DNA of 23,544 nt from Sphingopyxis sp. (lineage in GTDB: Bacteria > Pseudomonadota > Alphaproteobacteria > Sphingomonadales > Sphingomonadaceae). How positions within the stretch are numbered: position 1 is the first letter of the stretch; the number at the start of each line of letters is the position of its first letter. Of this stretch, positions 14,498-21,601 are shown piece by piece. Under the pieces are notes generated by a model. It saw only the letters and a program-made list of their open reading frames with translations, did no database searches and had not been told where the DNA came from. Both the position numbers and the translations under genes were made by a program. The stretch spans positions 1-23,544 of the forward strand of contig JAAUPH010000007.1 in NCBI GenBank assembly GCA_012035435.1. The letters run 5' to 3'.

Positions 14498-14528
14498 GAC
14501 CAAACCCGATAAACTATCGTGTTTGGTC
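14498..14528. promoter_or_regulatory. TetR-type operator between doxX and tetR
   Basis: ACCAAACCCGATA (14499-14511) and TATCGTGTTTGGT (14515-14527) form an inverted repeat with 12 of 13 pairs and a three-base spacer; one more pair extends it on each side. The position between divergent starts is the classic place for autoregulation and repression of the neighbour. Confidence 0.7.
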
Positions 14529-14629
14529 GGTCAACGGGATAAGGTGAAGCGAGTTTGCAAAACGGGTGCAGAGATTATATTCAGGCGGTCAACTACGTTA
14601 GAGGTAGATCGCGAAGTGTTTTCAACGCA

Positions 14630-15364
14630 ATGACAATGGAATTGGATCGTCAAAAGCTCCCGCTGAAGCCCGTTCAGAAACGCAGTCGCGAGCGGAGTGA
14701 GCATATATTATCGGTCGCCGAGGAAATGCTGTTGGAGCCGGGTAACGATTCGTTCCGCATGAGCGATCTGGTGGCGCGGAGCGGCGTACCGATCGGATCG
14801 CTCTACCAGTATTTCCCCAGCAGGAGCGCGGTTATCGGTGCGCTTGCTGATAGACACAACGAGGTCGGCAGGCGCTGCGTCGAGGACATATTGGCGCCTG
14901 TCGGCGATCTCGACGCATTTCTGCGTGCCCTCGACGATATTGTTGACGGCTTTTATCAAATGTTTCGCGATTACCCCGTCATGAAGCCAATATGGGAAGC
15001 TACGCAGTCCGACGCCTATCTGAAGTCGCTAGATGAGCAAGATGTCCATCATCATTCGATGATATTATTGGCAGCCTATCGGCGCGCGGTGCCGCAGGTT
15101 TCGGGTCCGGAGGCGGAAGTCAAATGCCGACTTGTGAACGAACTGATGGCGTCCGCAGTGCGACAAGCGGTCCGGCTTGACCAGCCGGAGGCGCTACAGA
15201 GCCTAACTCTCTTCAAAAGGGTATCAAAGCATTCTTTGTGTAAGAGGTCCGCATTAGTTCATAAAAGCGATGACCATGCCGCCGCAGCGTGGACACCGAA
15301 GCGAACAGGGCAAAGTAACTTCGATACCTCTCAGGTAGTAGCGCCACAGCATTCTGCCATTTAA
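14630..15364 (+). CDS. TetR/AcrR family repressor with odd C-terminal tail
   Basis: The 244-residue protein starts MTMELDRQKLPLKPVQKRSR. The TetR helix-turn-helix is MSDLVARSGVPIGSLYQYF (44-62), preceded by helix SEHILSVAEEMLLE. The ligand domain continues through AVRQAVRLDQPEALQSLTLF. Normal relatives end soon after FKRVSKHSL, but here about 45 further residues of no clear structure (SALVHKSDDHAAAAWTPKRT and beyond) run to the TAA at 15364. A dyad-type operator (15325-15337) lies within that tail, so the last part is probably former spacer gained through a stop loss or small frameshift. It likely represses itself and doxX; the inducing ligand is unknown. A start at the ATG of 14636 is also possible. 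Confidence 0.85.
   Translation: MTMELDRQKLPLKPVQKRSRERSEHILSVAEEMLLEPGNDSFRMSDLVARSGVPIGSLYQYFPSRSAVIGALADRHNEVGRRCVEDILAPVGDLDAFLRALDDIVDGFYQMFRDYPVMKPIWEATQSDAYLKSLDEQDVHHHSMILLAAYRRAVPQVSGPEAEVKCRLVNELMASAVRQAVRLDQPEALQSLTLFKRVSKHSLCKRSALVHKSDDHAAAAWTPKRTGQSNFDTSQVVAPQHSAI
15325..15337. promoter_or_regulatory. TACY-N5-RGTA dyad upstream of the NmrA-type gene
   Basis: TACCTCTCAGGTA lies 58 bases before the start of the NmrA-type gene, inside the extended tail of the TetR frame. NmrA-like genes are common neighbours and targets of HxlR-type regulators, which supports reading the dyad as an operator. Confidence 0.45.
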
Positions 15365-15395
15365 TCTGGGCTCAAGTTTGCTCGGAGATTTGGTG

Positions 15396-16253
15396 ATGTT
15401 TGTTGTAATGGGCGCGTCTGGGCGCGTCGGCGGGCGGGTTGTCGAAATTTTGGCGCGAGCGCAGCTTCCTGTCCGAGCGATCAGCCGTCAGGCACGAGAG
15501 GAAAGTCGGCCCAATGTCGAATGGGCAGTCGCAGATGCCTTCGACCCGGAATCACTCGCTGAAGCGTTCAAGGGTGCAACTTCCGTTTTCGTGCTGAACG
15601 CCATTTCGCCCGACGTTTCCGATGTGCACAATGAAGCCTCGCGGCTTTCTGCGTCGATCAGCGCGGCGCTGCTAAAAGCTTCTGTTCCCCATGTCGTTGC
15701 CTTATCGTCACAGGGTGCGCAGATTCCGACAGGAACGGGCGTTGTCATTTCTCTGAACGGCTTTGAGGCTGCCTTGCGGGAGACCGGACTGGGTGTCACT
15801 TATCTGCGCCCGGCCTTCTTCATGGAGTCATGGGTGCCGCTTGCTCTATCGGCGGCAGAAACCGGCGTCTTTCCTGCGTTTTTGAATCCACCTGAAAAAG
15901 CTGTTGATACAGTATCGGCGCTGGATGTCGGGCGTATAGCCGCAGAATCGCTTTTGGCTCGTGAGCCGGGCATTGTGAACATTACTGGCCCGATGCGTTA
16001 TAGCGATGAAGATGCGGCTAGAATTTGCGCGGAGCTGCTGGATCGAGACATCATGACAGTGCCGATACCGGCTAGTGAGGTAGCCTCAGCGCATGTGGCA
16101 GTCGGCCTAAGCCCATCTTATGCCTCGGCAATCGCCGAAATGTACGGCGCGATCAACGCAGATGCCATCCCTTTTGAACAAATCGGTCGCGCAGCTTCTG
16201 GCAAGACGACGCTCTATGAAGTTCTAGGAAGTGGCCTTTCTTCACCCACATGA
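15396..16253 (+). CDS. NmrA-type NAD(P)-binding protein (atypical SDR)
   Basis: A 285-residue Rossmann-fold protein. Residues 1-20 (MFVVMGASGRVGGRVVEILA) carry the GxxGxxG dinucleotide motif. A middle strand, VPHVVALSSQGAQIPTGTGV, and the late region TYLRPAFFMESWVPL are typical of NmrA/NAD(P)H:quinone-oxidoreductase-2-like proteins. These act as redox sensors or quinone and carbonyl reductases in the cytoplasm. The ATG at 15396 has GGAG about nine bases upstream; an in-frame start at 15378 would add six residues and is less likely. It lies just behind the TetR gene, with a possible promoter dyad between them. Confidence 0.9.
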   Translation: MFVVMGASGRVGGRVVEILARAQLPVRAISRQAREESRPNVEWAVADAFDPESLAEAFKGATSVFVLNAISPDVSDVHNEASRLSASISAALLKASVPHVVALSSQGAQIPTGTGVVISLNGFEAALRETGLGVTYLRPAFFMESWVPLALSAAETGVFPAFLNPPEKAVDTVSALDVGRIAAESLLAREPGIVNITGPMRYSDEDAARICAELLDRDIMTVPIPASEVASAHVAVGLSPSYASAIAEMYGAINADAIPFEQIGRAASGKTTLYEVLGSGLSSPT

Positions 16254-16313
16254 TTTGAAAAGCCAAAAAGAATGGAGTCTGCGGTGCAGCTAAAGCGAAT
16301 GATATTATTGAAC

Positions 16314-16326
16314 TACTCACAAGGTA
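16314..16326. promoter_or_regulatory. TACY-N5-RGTA dyad before the protease pair
   Basis: TACTCACAAGGTA is a clean dyad, CTAC-TCACAAG-GTAG when extended by one base each side. It resembles the outer-membrane site at 3309-3321 (one difference over 13 bases). It lies 234 bases before the metalloprotease start and 113 bases before the leader hairpin. Confidence 0.48.
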
Positions 16327-16438
16327 GCTGATTGGTGCTGGGGATGTCGATAATCGGGGTAGGGAGTGAACGGCGGTAATGCCGGTCATAGCGATAAAGA
16401 TAGTTTGCGCGACGCCATCGGGTCTGCGGCTCGCGCGC

Positions 16439-16513
16439 TCGGCTTGGAGCGGTGACCGCTGTTGGTCTCCCCCTTTGCAGCAATGTGATTGCTGCTCCAA
16501 GCCGACCTTTTTT
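16439..16513 (+). promoter_or_regulatory. Leader with alternative hairpins, possible attenuator
   Basis: TCGGCTTGGAGC (16439-16450) is the exact complement of GCTCCAAGCCGA (16494-16505), and six T follow at 16508-16513, a terminator layout. A second hairpin, GCAGCAAT-GTG-ATTGCTGC (16477-16495), has 8-base arms and shares 16494-16495 with the outer pairing, so the two compete at their base. The metalloprotease ribosome site begins about 33 bases later. It is either an attenuator or the terminator of the NmrA-type gene. The fold is seen; the switching is inferred. Confidence 0.5.
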
Positions 16514-16560
16514 GAGCGCAGCTCTTCGGGTGCAAAATATTGATGTGAGGGGGGAGGAAT

Positions 16561-17499
16561 GTGATTAAATCAGCAGTGATGGCGGCCGGTGCATTGGTTT
16601 TGGCAGCGCCGACGGCCGCGCAGGGGCCGATAATCAACTCGGTTGATGTCGAGCGCTTTTTTGCCGCATATGATCGGCATGGCGGCTCGCTCGATGCGGA
16701 AACTCTTCAGCGAGAATATTTCGACCCGGCAACACCCGGCCTATCGGAATTTGCGCGATTACGGCGCGTTTCGGCAGAGAGCGTTGCTCGCAAATTGAAA
16801 GCCGATCCGGCACTATACGTCAATGCTCGTGGGTGTGCCGCCGTCATTCCGCGCGTTCGCACTCGTCTTGAAAAGGCCCTCTCGGAGCTGAGGCGCTCCT
16901 ATACCGACGCGAAGATGGCACCGCTTCACATTGTTGTCGGGCATGGCAGGCCGGTTGCCGTTGGCAATCCTACGGGCGCATATATCGGCCTGGAAGCGCT
17001 TTGCGCATGGACCGTTCCCAACCCAGACGTCGAAGACCGTTTCGTTCACGTCATTGCGCATGAATATGTCCATGTGCAACAGCCTCGCGCCGCACAAAGC
17101 GAGGAGCAGGCTTCGGTGCTGCTGGCGGCGCTGATGGAGGGCGGCGCAGAGTTTGTCGCCGAGTTGATATCGGGTTCGGTCGCCTATGAGCATTTCGCGG
17201 CCGCGACCAAAGGCAAAGAATTGGCCATCGAGTCCCAATTTCTTCACGATATCGATGCGCCAGCCATGGGGTCGAAGTGGGTGTTCAACGGGTTTGGAAC
17301 GCCAGAAGAGCCAGGAGACCTTGGCTATTGGGTCGGCTACCGGATTTGCAAAGCCTATTATTTGAAGGCCAAGGACAAGCGCCAGGCGCTCAGGGACATC
17401 ATCGAACTGAAGGACTTACACGCGATCCTCAAGCGCAGCGGCTGGAAACCGGGAATGGTGCTCGCTAGCAAGGTTCCTCCTGTGAAGGGCCGTTCCTGA
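16561..17499 (+). CDS. Exported HExxH metalloprotease (DUF2268-like)
   Basis: The 312-residue protein has a signal peptide (AAGALVLAAPTAAQ, cleaved near residue 21). The zinc site is HEYVH at 167-171 (VIAHEYVHVQQP), with a likely third ligand in EGGAEF at 193-198, giving a gluzincin arrangement. The general layout fits predicted Zn-dependent proteases of the DUF2268 type, acting in the periplasm; the substrate is unknown. The GTG at 16561 follows a very strong GGGGGGAGGAAT. The stop TGA at 17497-17499 overlaps the ATG of the next gene by one base, so the CPBP protease is probably translationally coupled. A complex leader precedes the gene. Confidence 0.83.
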   Translation: MIKSAVMAAGALVLAAPTAAQGPIINSVDVERFFAAYDRHGGSLDAETLQREYFDPATPGLSEFARLRRVSAESVARKLKADPALYVNARGCAAVIPRVRTRLEKALSELRRSYTDAKMAPLHIVVGHGRPVAVGNPTGAYIGLEALCAWTVPNPDVEDRFVHVIAHEYVHVQQPRAAQSEEQASVLLAALMEGGAEFVAELISGSVAYEHFAAATKGKELAIESQFLHDIDAPAMGSKWVFNGFGTPEEPGDLGYWVGYRICKAYYLKAKDKRQALRDIIELKDLHAILKRSGWKPGMVLASKVPPVKGRS

Positions 17500-18407
17500 T
17501 GCAAGCGGGAGAACAAGCTCAAAGCGACGGCGCGCAATCGGGCCGTCGCATCGTCCTTTTTGTCGCGTTGGCGTTTCTGCTCTCGATACCGGGGTATTGC
17601 GCCCATATCCTGATCGCGGACACATCAATGGGCCGCAACTATACCGTTGGCCTGATGTGGGCGCCCGGACTCGCTGCCTTCGCAACGATTTGGCTCACCA
17701 ACGACAAGCTTTCGGCAATCGGATGGCAATGGGGCGAGTGGCGCTGGAACATCGCAGGTTACTTCATTCCATTTGGATACACGTTGCTCGCGTATGTTGG
17801 TCTCGCAATTGTCGGCGTAGTTACACTTGGTTCGCCGGAGGCTGTTTCAGCGATGGTGGGCAAGCTGGGCTTTAGTCCAGCTGGTGATGCTCAAGGCACA
17901 CTATCTGCGATCTGGTCGATAGTGACATTTACACTGGTCGCGGCGCTTCCCGGCATTGTTATTGGTGTTTCAAGTGCGTTGGGCGAGGAAATTGGGTGGC
18001 GCGGATATCTTGTGCCGAAGCTGATGGAGCGTATGGGCTTCTGGGGAACAACATTGGTTTCCGGCTGCATTTGGGGCGTGTGGCATATGCCCATTCTGCT
18101 ATTCGGGAACTACAATAATGGCACCGAGTGGTGGTATGGAATGACCTGCTTTGTCATTCTGGTGCTTTGCGGCAGCATGATTATGACATGGCTACGCTTA
18201 CGGTCGGCAAGCGTATGGCCATGCGCAATTTTTCACGGAAGCCACAATCTTTTCATCCAGGTCGTGTTTGCATCGATCGCCCTTTCGGACGATCCTGATG
18301 CTGCATATTATGTCGGCGAGTTCGGTGCAGCGGCTCCGCTTGCAATGCTGCTATTTTGTGCCGTTCTATATTTCCGCATGAACAAATCCGCTGGTATCAA
18401 AGAATGA
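17499..18407 (+). CDS. CPBP family intramembrane glutamic protease
   Basis: A 302-residue protein with about eight membrane helices. The Abi/CPBP motifs are intact: LGEEIGWRGYLVPKLM with Glu163-Glu164 and Arg168, then IWGVWHMPIL with His196, and FHGSHNLF with His246 and Asn250. Members cleave membrane-bound or prenylated substrates. In bacteria they are linked to bacteriocin maturation, self-immunity and membrane stress. The start ATG overlaps the TGA of the metalloprotease gene, so the two are likely made together. The DUF1772 gene follows after 51 bases in the same direction. Confidence 0.93.
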   Translation: MQAGEQAQSDGAQSGRRIVLFVALAFLLSIPGYCAHILIADTSMGRNYTVGLMWAPGLAAFATIWLTNDKLSAIGWQWGEWRWNIAGYFIPFGYTLLAYVGLAIVGVVTLGSPEAVSAMVGKLGFSPAGDAQGTLSAIWSIVTFTLVAALPGIVIGVSSALGEEIGWRGYLVPKLMERMGFWGTTLVSGCIWGVWHMPILLFGNYNNGTEWWYGMTCFVILVLCGSMIMTWLRLRSASVWPCAIFHGSHNLFIQVVFASIALSDDPDAAYYVGEFGAAAPLAMLLFCAVLYFRMNKSAGIKE

Positions 18408-18458
18408 ATTTCGGTCAGCGGGGGTTCGGCAAATCCGCGAGAAACAAGAGATAGCAAA

Positions 18459-18932
18459 ATGCTCAACCAGTCTTTGCTTGTCAGTTCGGCCGCGTGCGGC
18501 GTGATGGCGGGCATCTATTTCGCATTTTCTGTTTTCATCATGAAGGCGTTCGCATCGATGCCCGGACCAAGCGGCGCGGTTGCGATGCGCGCTATCAATG
18601 ACGTAATCCTCAAGACGGCCTTCATGCCCTTGTTTTTTCTGTCCACTGCCTTGTGCGCTGTGCTTTCTATCTTTGCAGCCTTCAATTGGGAGGATCGCGG
18701 ATCGGGCATTATTCTGTCGGCTGCACTCCTTTATGTTGTCGGCATGTTTGTAGTAACAGCCGCATTCAATGTGCCTTTGAACAACAAGCTTGCTGCCCTC
18801 AATATGCAGACAATCGATGTCGAGATTACGTGGAAGAGCTACGTTCAAATTTGGACAAATTATAATCACATTCGCGCAGTGTCGTCTCTAGGTGCATGCC
18901 TGCTATTTGCATATGCCTACAAGACGATCTGA
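18459..18932 (+). CDS. DUF1772 (anthrone-oxygenase-like) membrane protein
   Basis: A 157-residue protein with four hydrophobic helices. The conserved pattern of the family is visible: VSSAACGVMAGIYFAFSVFI at the start, FNVPLNNKLAAL in the third region, and WKSYVQIWTNYNHIRAVSSL towards the end. DUF1772 proteins include fungal anthrone oxygenases and bacterial relatives near stress regulators; the bacterial function is not settled. The ribosome site (AAGAGATAGCAAA) is weak but acceptable. It probably belongs to the operon of the two proteases. Confidence 0.87.
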   Translation: MLNQSLLVSSAACGVMAGIYFAFSVFIMKAFASMPGPSGAVAMRAINDVILKTAFMPLFFLSTALCAVLSIFAAFNWEDRGSGIILSAALLYVVGMFVVTAAFNVPLNNKLAALNMQTIDVEITWKSYVQIWTNYNHIRAVSSLGACLLFAYAYKTI

Positions 18933-19028
18933 GCGTTGCTGTGCGACGTTGCCGGTCATTTCCATATCGTGTCGGGGGTGTGCCGCGTCATCCTGCTTCG
19001 CCGCTGAAAATAAGAAGATGCCAAACCT

Positions 19029-19823
19029 GTGAGCATATTTGATCGACACGAAATGGTCGCCAACCGGCGTAACTTCATTGGCCTGCTCGCAGCCATTCCA
19101 GCAACAGTGATGGCCAAGCCTCCCAGCGTGGTCCGTCTTAAAGTTGGAGATCGCTTGCCGCGTTTCGACCTGATACGGCCCGGAAAGCGTAGCTATCTAA
19201 TCTCGTCGTTGCACGACGGGCGTCATATTGCGCAGAACGTCTGGCAGCGACAGGTTGAATTCCAGCGCAGAAGCGGCAAGCTTGAACTGTGTATTCGCCA
19301 GCATTGGGACGGCGTTGGTGAAACGCCAGCCTTTGTCGAGCGTGAATCTTGGTTCGAGATGGGAACTTTCCGTCCTTCTACACACACCCGCATCACCACG
19401 CGGCAGGGCAAGAGAACGGTCGAAGGTTTCTTGTTTGGCGAGCGCGGAATTACCGGCCTGCTGGACTTGAAGGACAATGTTCACGTCGACTTTTCGGTAC
19501 ACAGCGAAGAGCCAATGTTCAATTTCGAGACGGACATGGAGATGCTTCAGGCACTGCCTTGGGCCGAGGGCTATGCGGTATCGATCCCCCTGTTTCATCC
19601 GGCGAGCAATAGTCAGCCCGCGCGCTACCTTTGGTCGGTGCTTGGGAATGAGGCATTGGTTGGTCCGGCGGGGTGGATCGATTGCTGGGTTGTTGGATGC
19701 GACTACAACTCAGCTGACCCCCCAACGCGCTTCTGGTTATCAAAAAATACACAACAGGTAATCAAGATGGAAAGCCCACCGGTAAATGATGTTGTTCGAA
19801 GGAAAACGTTGTTGTGGACCTGA
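19029..19823 (+). CDS. Exported DUF3108-like protein of unknown function
   Basis: A 264-residue frame with a twin-arginine-like signal (NRRNFIGLLAAIPATVMAK). The end, WIDCWVVGCDYNSADPPTRF then WLSKNTQQVIKMES, is a beta-sandwich pattern I associate with DUF3108 and lipoprotein-carrier-like folds, which bind lipids or hydrophobic molecules. The assignment is tentative. The frame begins with GTG at 19029; the ATG at 19053 (MVANRRNFIG) would put the signal nearer the N-terminus and is equally possible. It follows the DUF1772 gene after 96 bases. No membrane helices are present beyond the signal. Confidence 0.72.
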   Translation: MSIFDRHEMVANRRNFIGLLAAIPATVMAKPPSVVRLKVGDRLPRFDLIRPGKRSYLISSLHDGRHIAQNVWQRQVEFQRRSGKLELCIRQHWDGVGETPAFVERESWFEMGTFRPSTHTRITTRQGKRTVEGFLFGERGITGLLDLKDNVHVDFSVHSEEPMFNFETDMEMLQALPWAEGYAVSIPLFHPASNSQPARYLWSVLGNEALVGPAGWIDCWVVGCDYNSADPPTRFWLSKNTQQVIKMESPPVNDVVRRKTLLWT

Positions 19824-20144
19824 ATCCTAGTGCGGATGGCGGCAAACGGCGTGGACCCAACAGTCTAATTTTTAATGACCGCTCATTGCATCGATAGGGC
19901 GTGATTAGTTACCCACCAAAATGCGACGCTTAGACTGGACCTTGGCGGAAGTCCGCCAGGCGATCTGGCCTACAGTTGGCTAACTCAAGATCTAAGGCCA
20001 AAAACCAATATTGGTTACGATCGCTAAGCTGAATACCCCGTAGCGCCTTTGCAAACGTATAGTTGAACCATCGGTCCAGTGGCTATTAATTGCTCGGTAG
20101 TCAAAAGGATCAAGAGCCAACGAAAAAGGCAGAGGCAGAGGCAT
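19824..20144. other. Spacer between chromosomal-type genes and the type IV secretion operon
   Basis: No full gene is seen. It contains a 20-codon frame (19921-19983, MRRLDWTLAEVRQAIWPTVG) that looks like a gene remnant, and a perfect 14-base palindrome at 20003-20016. No integrase, direct repeat or tRNA marks an insertion boundary, although gene content and base composition change here. Confidence 0.45.
20003..20016. promoter_or_regulatory. Perfect 14-base palindrome AACCAATATTGGTT
   Basis: A fully symmetric sequence 129 bases before the small leader frame and about 185 bases before virB1. It may be the operator for the secretion operon; no matching regulator is encoded in the window. Confidence 0.4.
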
Positions 20145-20201
20145 ATGATCTTCAAAACGCAGGAAAAGCCGTCTGCCGAAGAGCGGAAAATCAGCCTGTA
20201 A
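20145..20201 (+). CDS. Short leader peptide coupled to virB1 (candidate)
   Basis: An 18-codon frame, MIFKTQEKPSAEERKISL, preceded by GGCAGAGG. Its TAA (20199-20201) overlaps the ATG of virB1 as TAATG. virB1 has no strong ribosome site of its own, so ribosomes ending this frame could restart on virB1. It could also be an accidental frame. Confidence 0.35.
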   Translation: MIFKTQEKPSAEERKISL

Positions 20202-20875
20202 TGGCCTACTCCGTGGCCGCTGTCCTCACTCTGGCGTCGCAGTGCGCGCCAACCGTAGCACCCGAAACGGTACTTGCCATCATCCAAACCGAAAGCAGCG
20301 GCGAACCATTCGCACTCAATGTAAACGGCGGACGGCAACCCGCGCGCCAACATAACGCTGCTGATGCCGCTGCAACTGCGCGGCGCTTTGTCGCGGCAGG
20401 CTATTCGGTCGACCTGGGGCTTGGCCAGATCAACTCGCGCAACATGCGCTGGCTCGGGCTGACGTGGGATACCGTATTTGACCCCTGCGCCAATGTTGCG
20501 GCTTTGGCGCGCGTCCTTACCAAAAACTATAACGCGGTCAGCGCGGGACGTGATCCGCAAACCGCCCTCCGAGTCGCGCTCTCGATGTATAATACCGGAA
20601 GCCAGACGCGCGGTTTTCGCAATGGCTATGTCGCCAAGGTCGAACGCAACGCAGGCATCGCACAAAGTGCAGCCTCCGGCCCGGCGCTGATCTTCGCAAC
20701 GGCTGCATCACCTCCGGTCGATCAACGCGCGATACTGTTGGCCGAAAACGCCGTGCTGGAACCGTCGCCGATTCAAACGCGCCCAGCACCACCGCCCAAG
20801 TGGAACGTCTTTGAACGCGCCGCCTACGACCGCGAAACTCAAATTCTTGCCGATAGCGAAAGGCCCAGCATATGA
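20201..20875 (+). CDS. virB1: VirB1-type lytic transglycosylase
   Basis: Read from the ATG at 20201, 224 residues. The transglycosylase fold is clear: PETVLAIIQTESSGEPFALN with the catalytic Glu31, VDLGLGQINSRNM at about 70-82, and RVALSMYNTGS further on. It opens the peptidoglycan so that the type IV secretion channel can pass. The early segment MAYSVAAVLTLASQCAP is hydrophobic enough to serve for export, though weak. Translation from 20090 would add 37 charged residues without homology, so it was not chosen. Its TGA overlaps the ATG of virB2 (ATGA), indicating coupling. Confidence 0.92.
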   Translation: MAYSVAAVLTLASQCAPTVAPETVLAIIQTESSGEPFALNVNGGRQPARQHNAADAAATARRFVAAGYSVDLGLGQINSRNMRWLGLTWDTVFDPCANVAALARVLTKNYNAVSAGRDPQTALRVALSMYNTGSQTRGFRNGYVAKVERNAGIAQSAASGPALIFATAASPPVDQRAILLAENAVLEPSPIQTRPAPPPKWNVFERAAYDRETQILADSERPSI

Positions 20876-21237
20876 ATATCATCCTGAAAGCCGGGCGCGG
20901 TATTGGGGCTTGGCGCGCATCCTTCGCCGCAAGATTCAATCGCCTTTCAAAGACCCGGCAAAACACTTTGATCTGGAGCATCGCGCTGTTGGCGGCGATG
21001 GTCGTGACATTCGCAAACCCCGATCCTGCCTACGCGCAGAATCTGGAGAGCTTCGCCAGCAAGGTGCGCGGACTGCTCTCATCGACCCTGTTGCGCACGC
21101 TGGCGGTTATTGCAGTCATCGTCACCGGTCTCCTCTGGTTCACCGGACGTGCTTCTACTGCGGTACTGGTCACGGTCATCATCGGCATTGCCATCGTGTT
21201 TTCCGCAGACGCCATTGTCGGCGCGATTGCTGGATAG
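20872..21237 (+). CDS. virB2: VirB2/TrbC-type pilin
   Basis: A 121-residue pre-pilin. A long basic leader with a hydrophobic helix (TLIWSIALLAAMVVTF) ends at a likely signal-peptidase site, AYAQ (about residues 53-56). The mature part holds two membrane helices (LRTLAVIAVIVTGLLWF and TAVLVTVIIGIAIVF) joined by a short basic loop (TGRAS), the usual layout of the major conjugative pilus subunit. It lies between virB1 (ATGA overlap) and virB3 (gap of four bases). Confidence 0.92.
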   Translation: MNIILKAGRGIGAWRASFAARFNRLSKTRQNTLIWSIALLAAMVVTFANPDPAYAQNLESFASKVRGLLSSTLLRTLAVIAVIVTGLLWFTGRASTAVLVTVIIGIAIVFSADAIVGAIAG

Positions 21238-21241
21238 CGCC

Positions 21242-21601
21242 ATGACCGATGACACCGAAATCCTGACCAAGAACACCCTGTTCCTTGCGGTGACGCGCCC
21301 CGCGCTTTGGGCGGGCATTCCGATTGAGGCGGCGGTGTTGTTGCTCATAGGAAGCGCGTCGGTACTGATTTGGAGCAACAGCCCCGTCTATGCCGCGTTG
21401 GTCGTGGCATTCGGCTATTCGATCTCACGCTTGATCGTGCGCCATGACGTCAATGCGTTCCGTTTGCTGTTCCTTTGGGGTCGCACCAAGGCTGGCAACC
21501 GCAACCGGGCCTTCTGGGGCGGAAGCAGCTATTCTCCGTTGCCGCTCGACGGTTTGCGCCGGAAGGGGTTTGGACGTGGGGGCTTCGGTCGCCATGTCTA
21601 G
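21242..21601 (+). CDS. virB3: VirB3-type inner-membrane component
   Basis: A 119-residue protein. Near the start LTKNTLFLAVTRPALWAGIP carries the VirB3 core (LxxALTRP-like). Two hydrophobic helices follow (EAAVLLLIGSASVLIW and VYAALVVAFGYSISRLIV), then a basic glycine-rich end (RRKGFGRGGFGRHV). VirB3 partners the VirB4 ATPase. The ATG at 21242 follows the virB2 stop by four bases; the open frame extends further upstream but only through virB2. Its end overlaps virB4 by eight bases. Confidence 0.93.
   Translation: MTDDTEILTKNTLFLAVTRPALWAGIPIEAAVLLLIGSASVLIWSNSPVYAALVVAFGYSISRLIVRHDVNAFRLLFLWGRTKAGNRNRAFWGGSSYSPLPLDGLRRKGFGRGGFGRHV

Noticed and set aside
14067..14633. A 188-residue rightward frame
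   Set aside because: It is antisense to doxX and runs across the operator; it has no domain.
16439..16505. A small mobile element (MITE) with 12-base terminal inverted repeats
   Set aside because: There is no flanking target duplication, and six T directly after the right arm fit a terminator fold better.
20024..20665. A 213-residue leftward frame across the start of virB1
   Set aside because: It is antisense to virB1 and contains no known motif.
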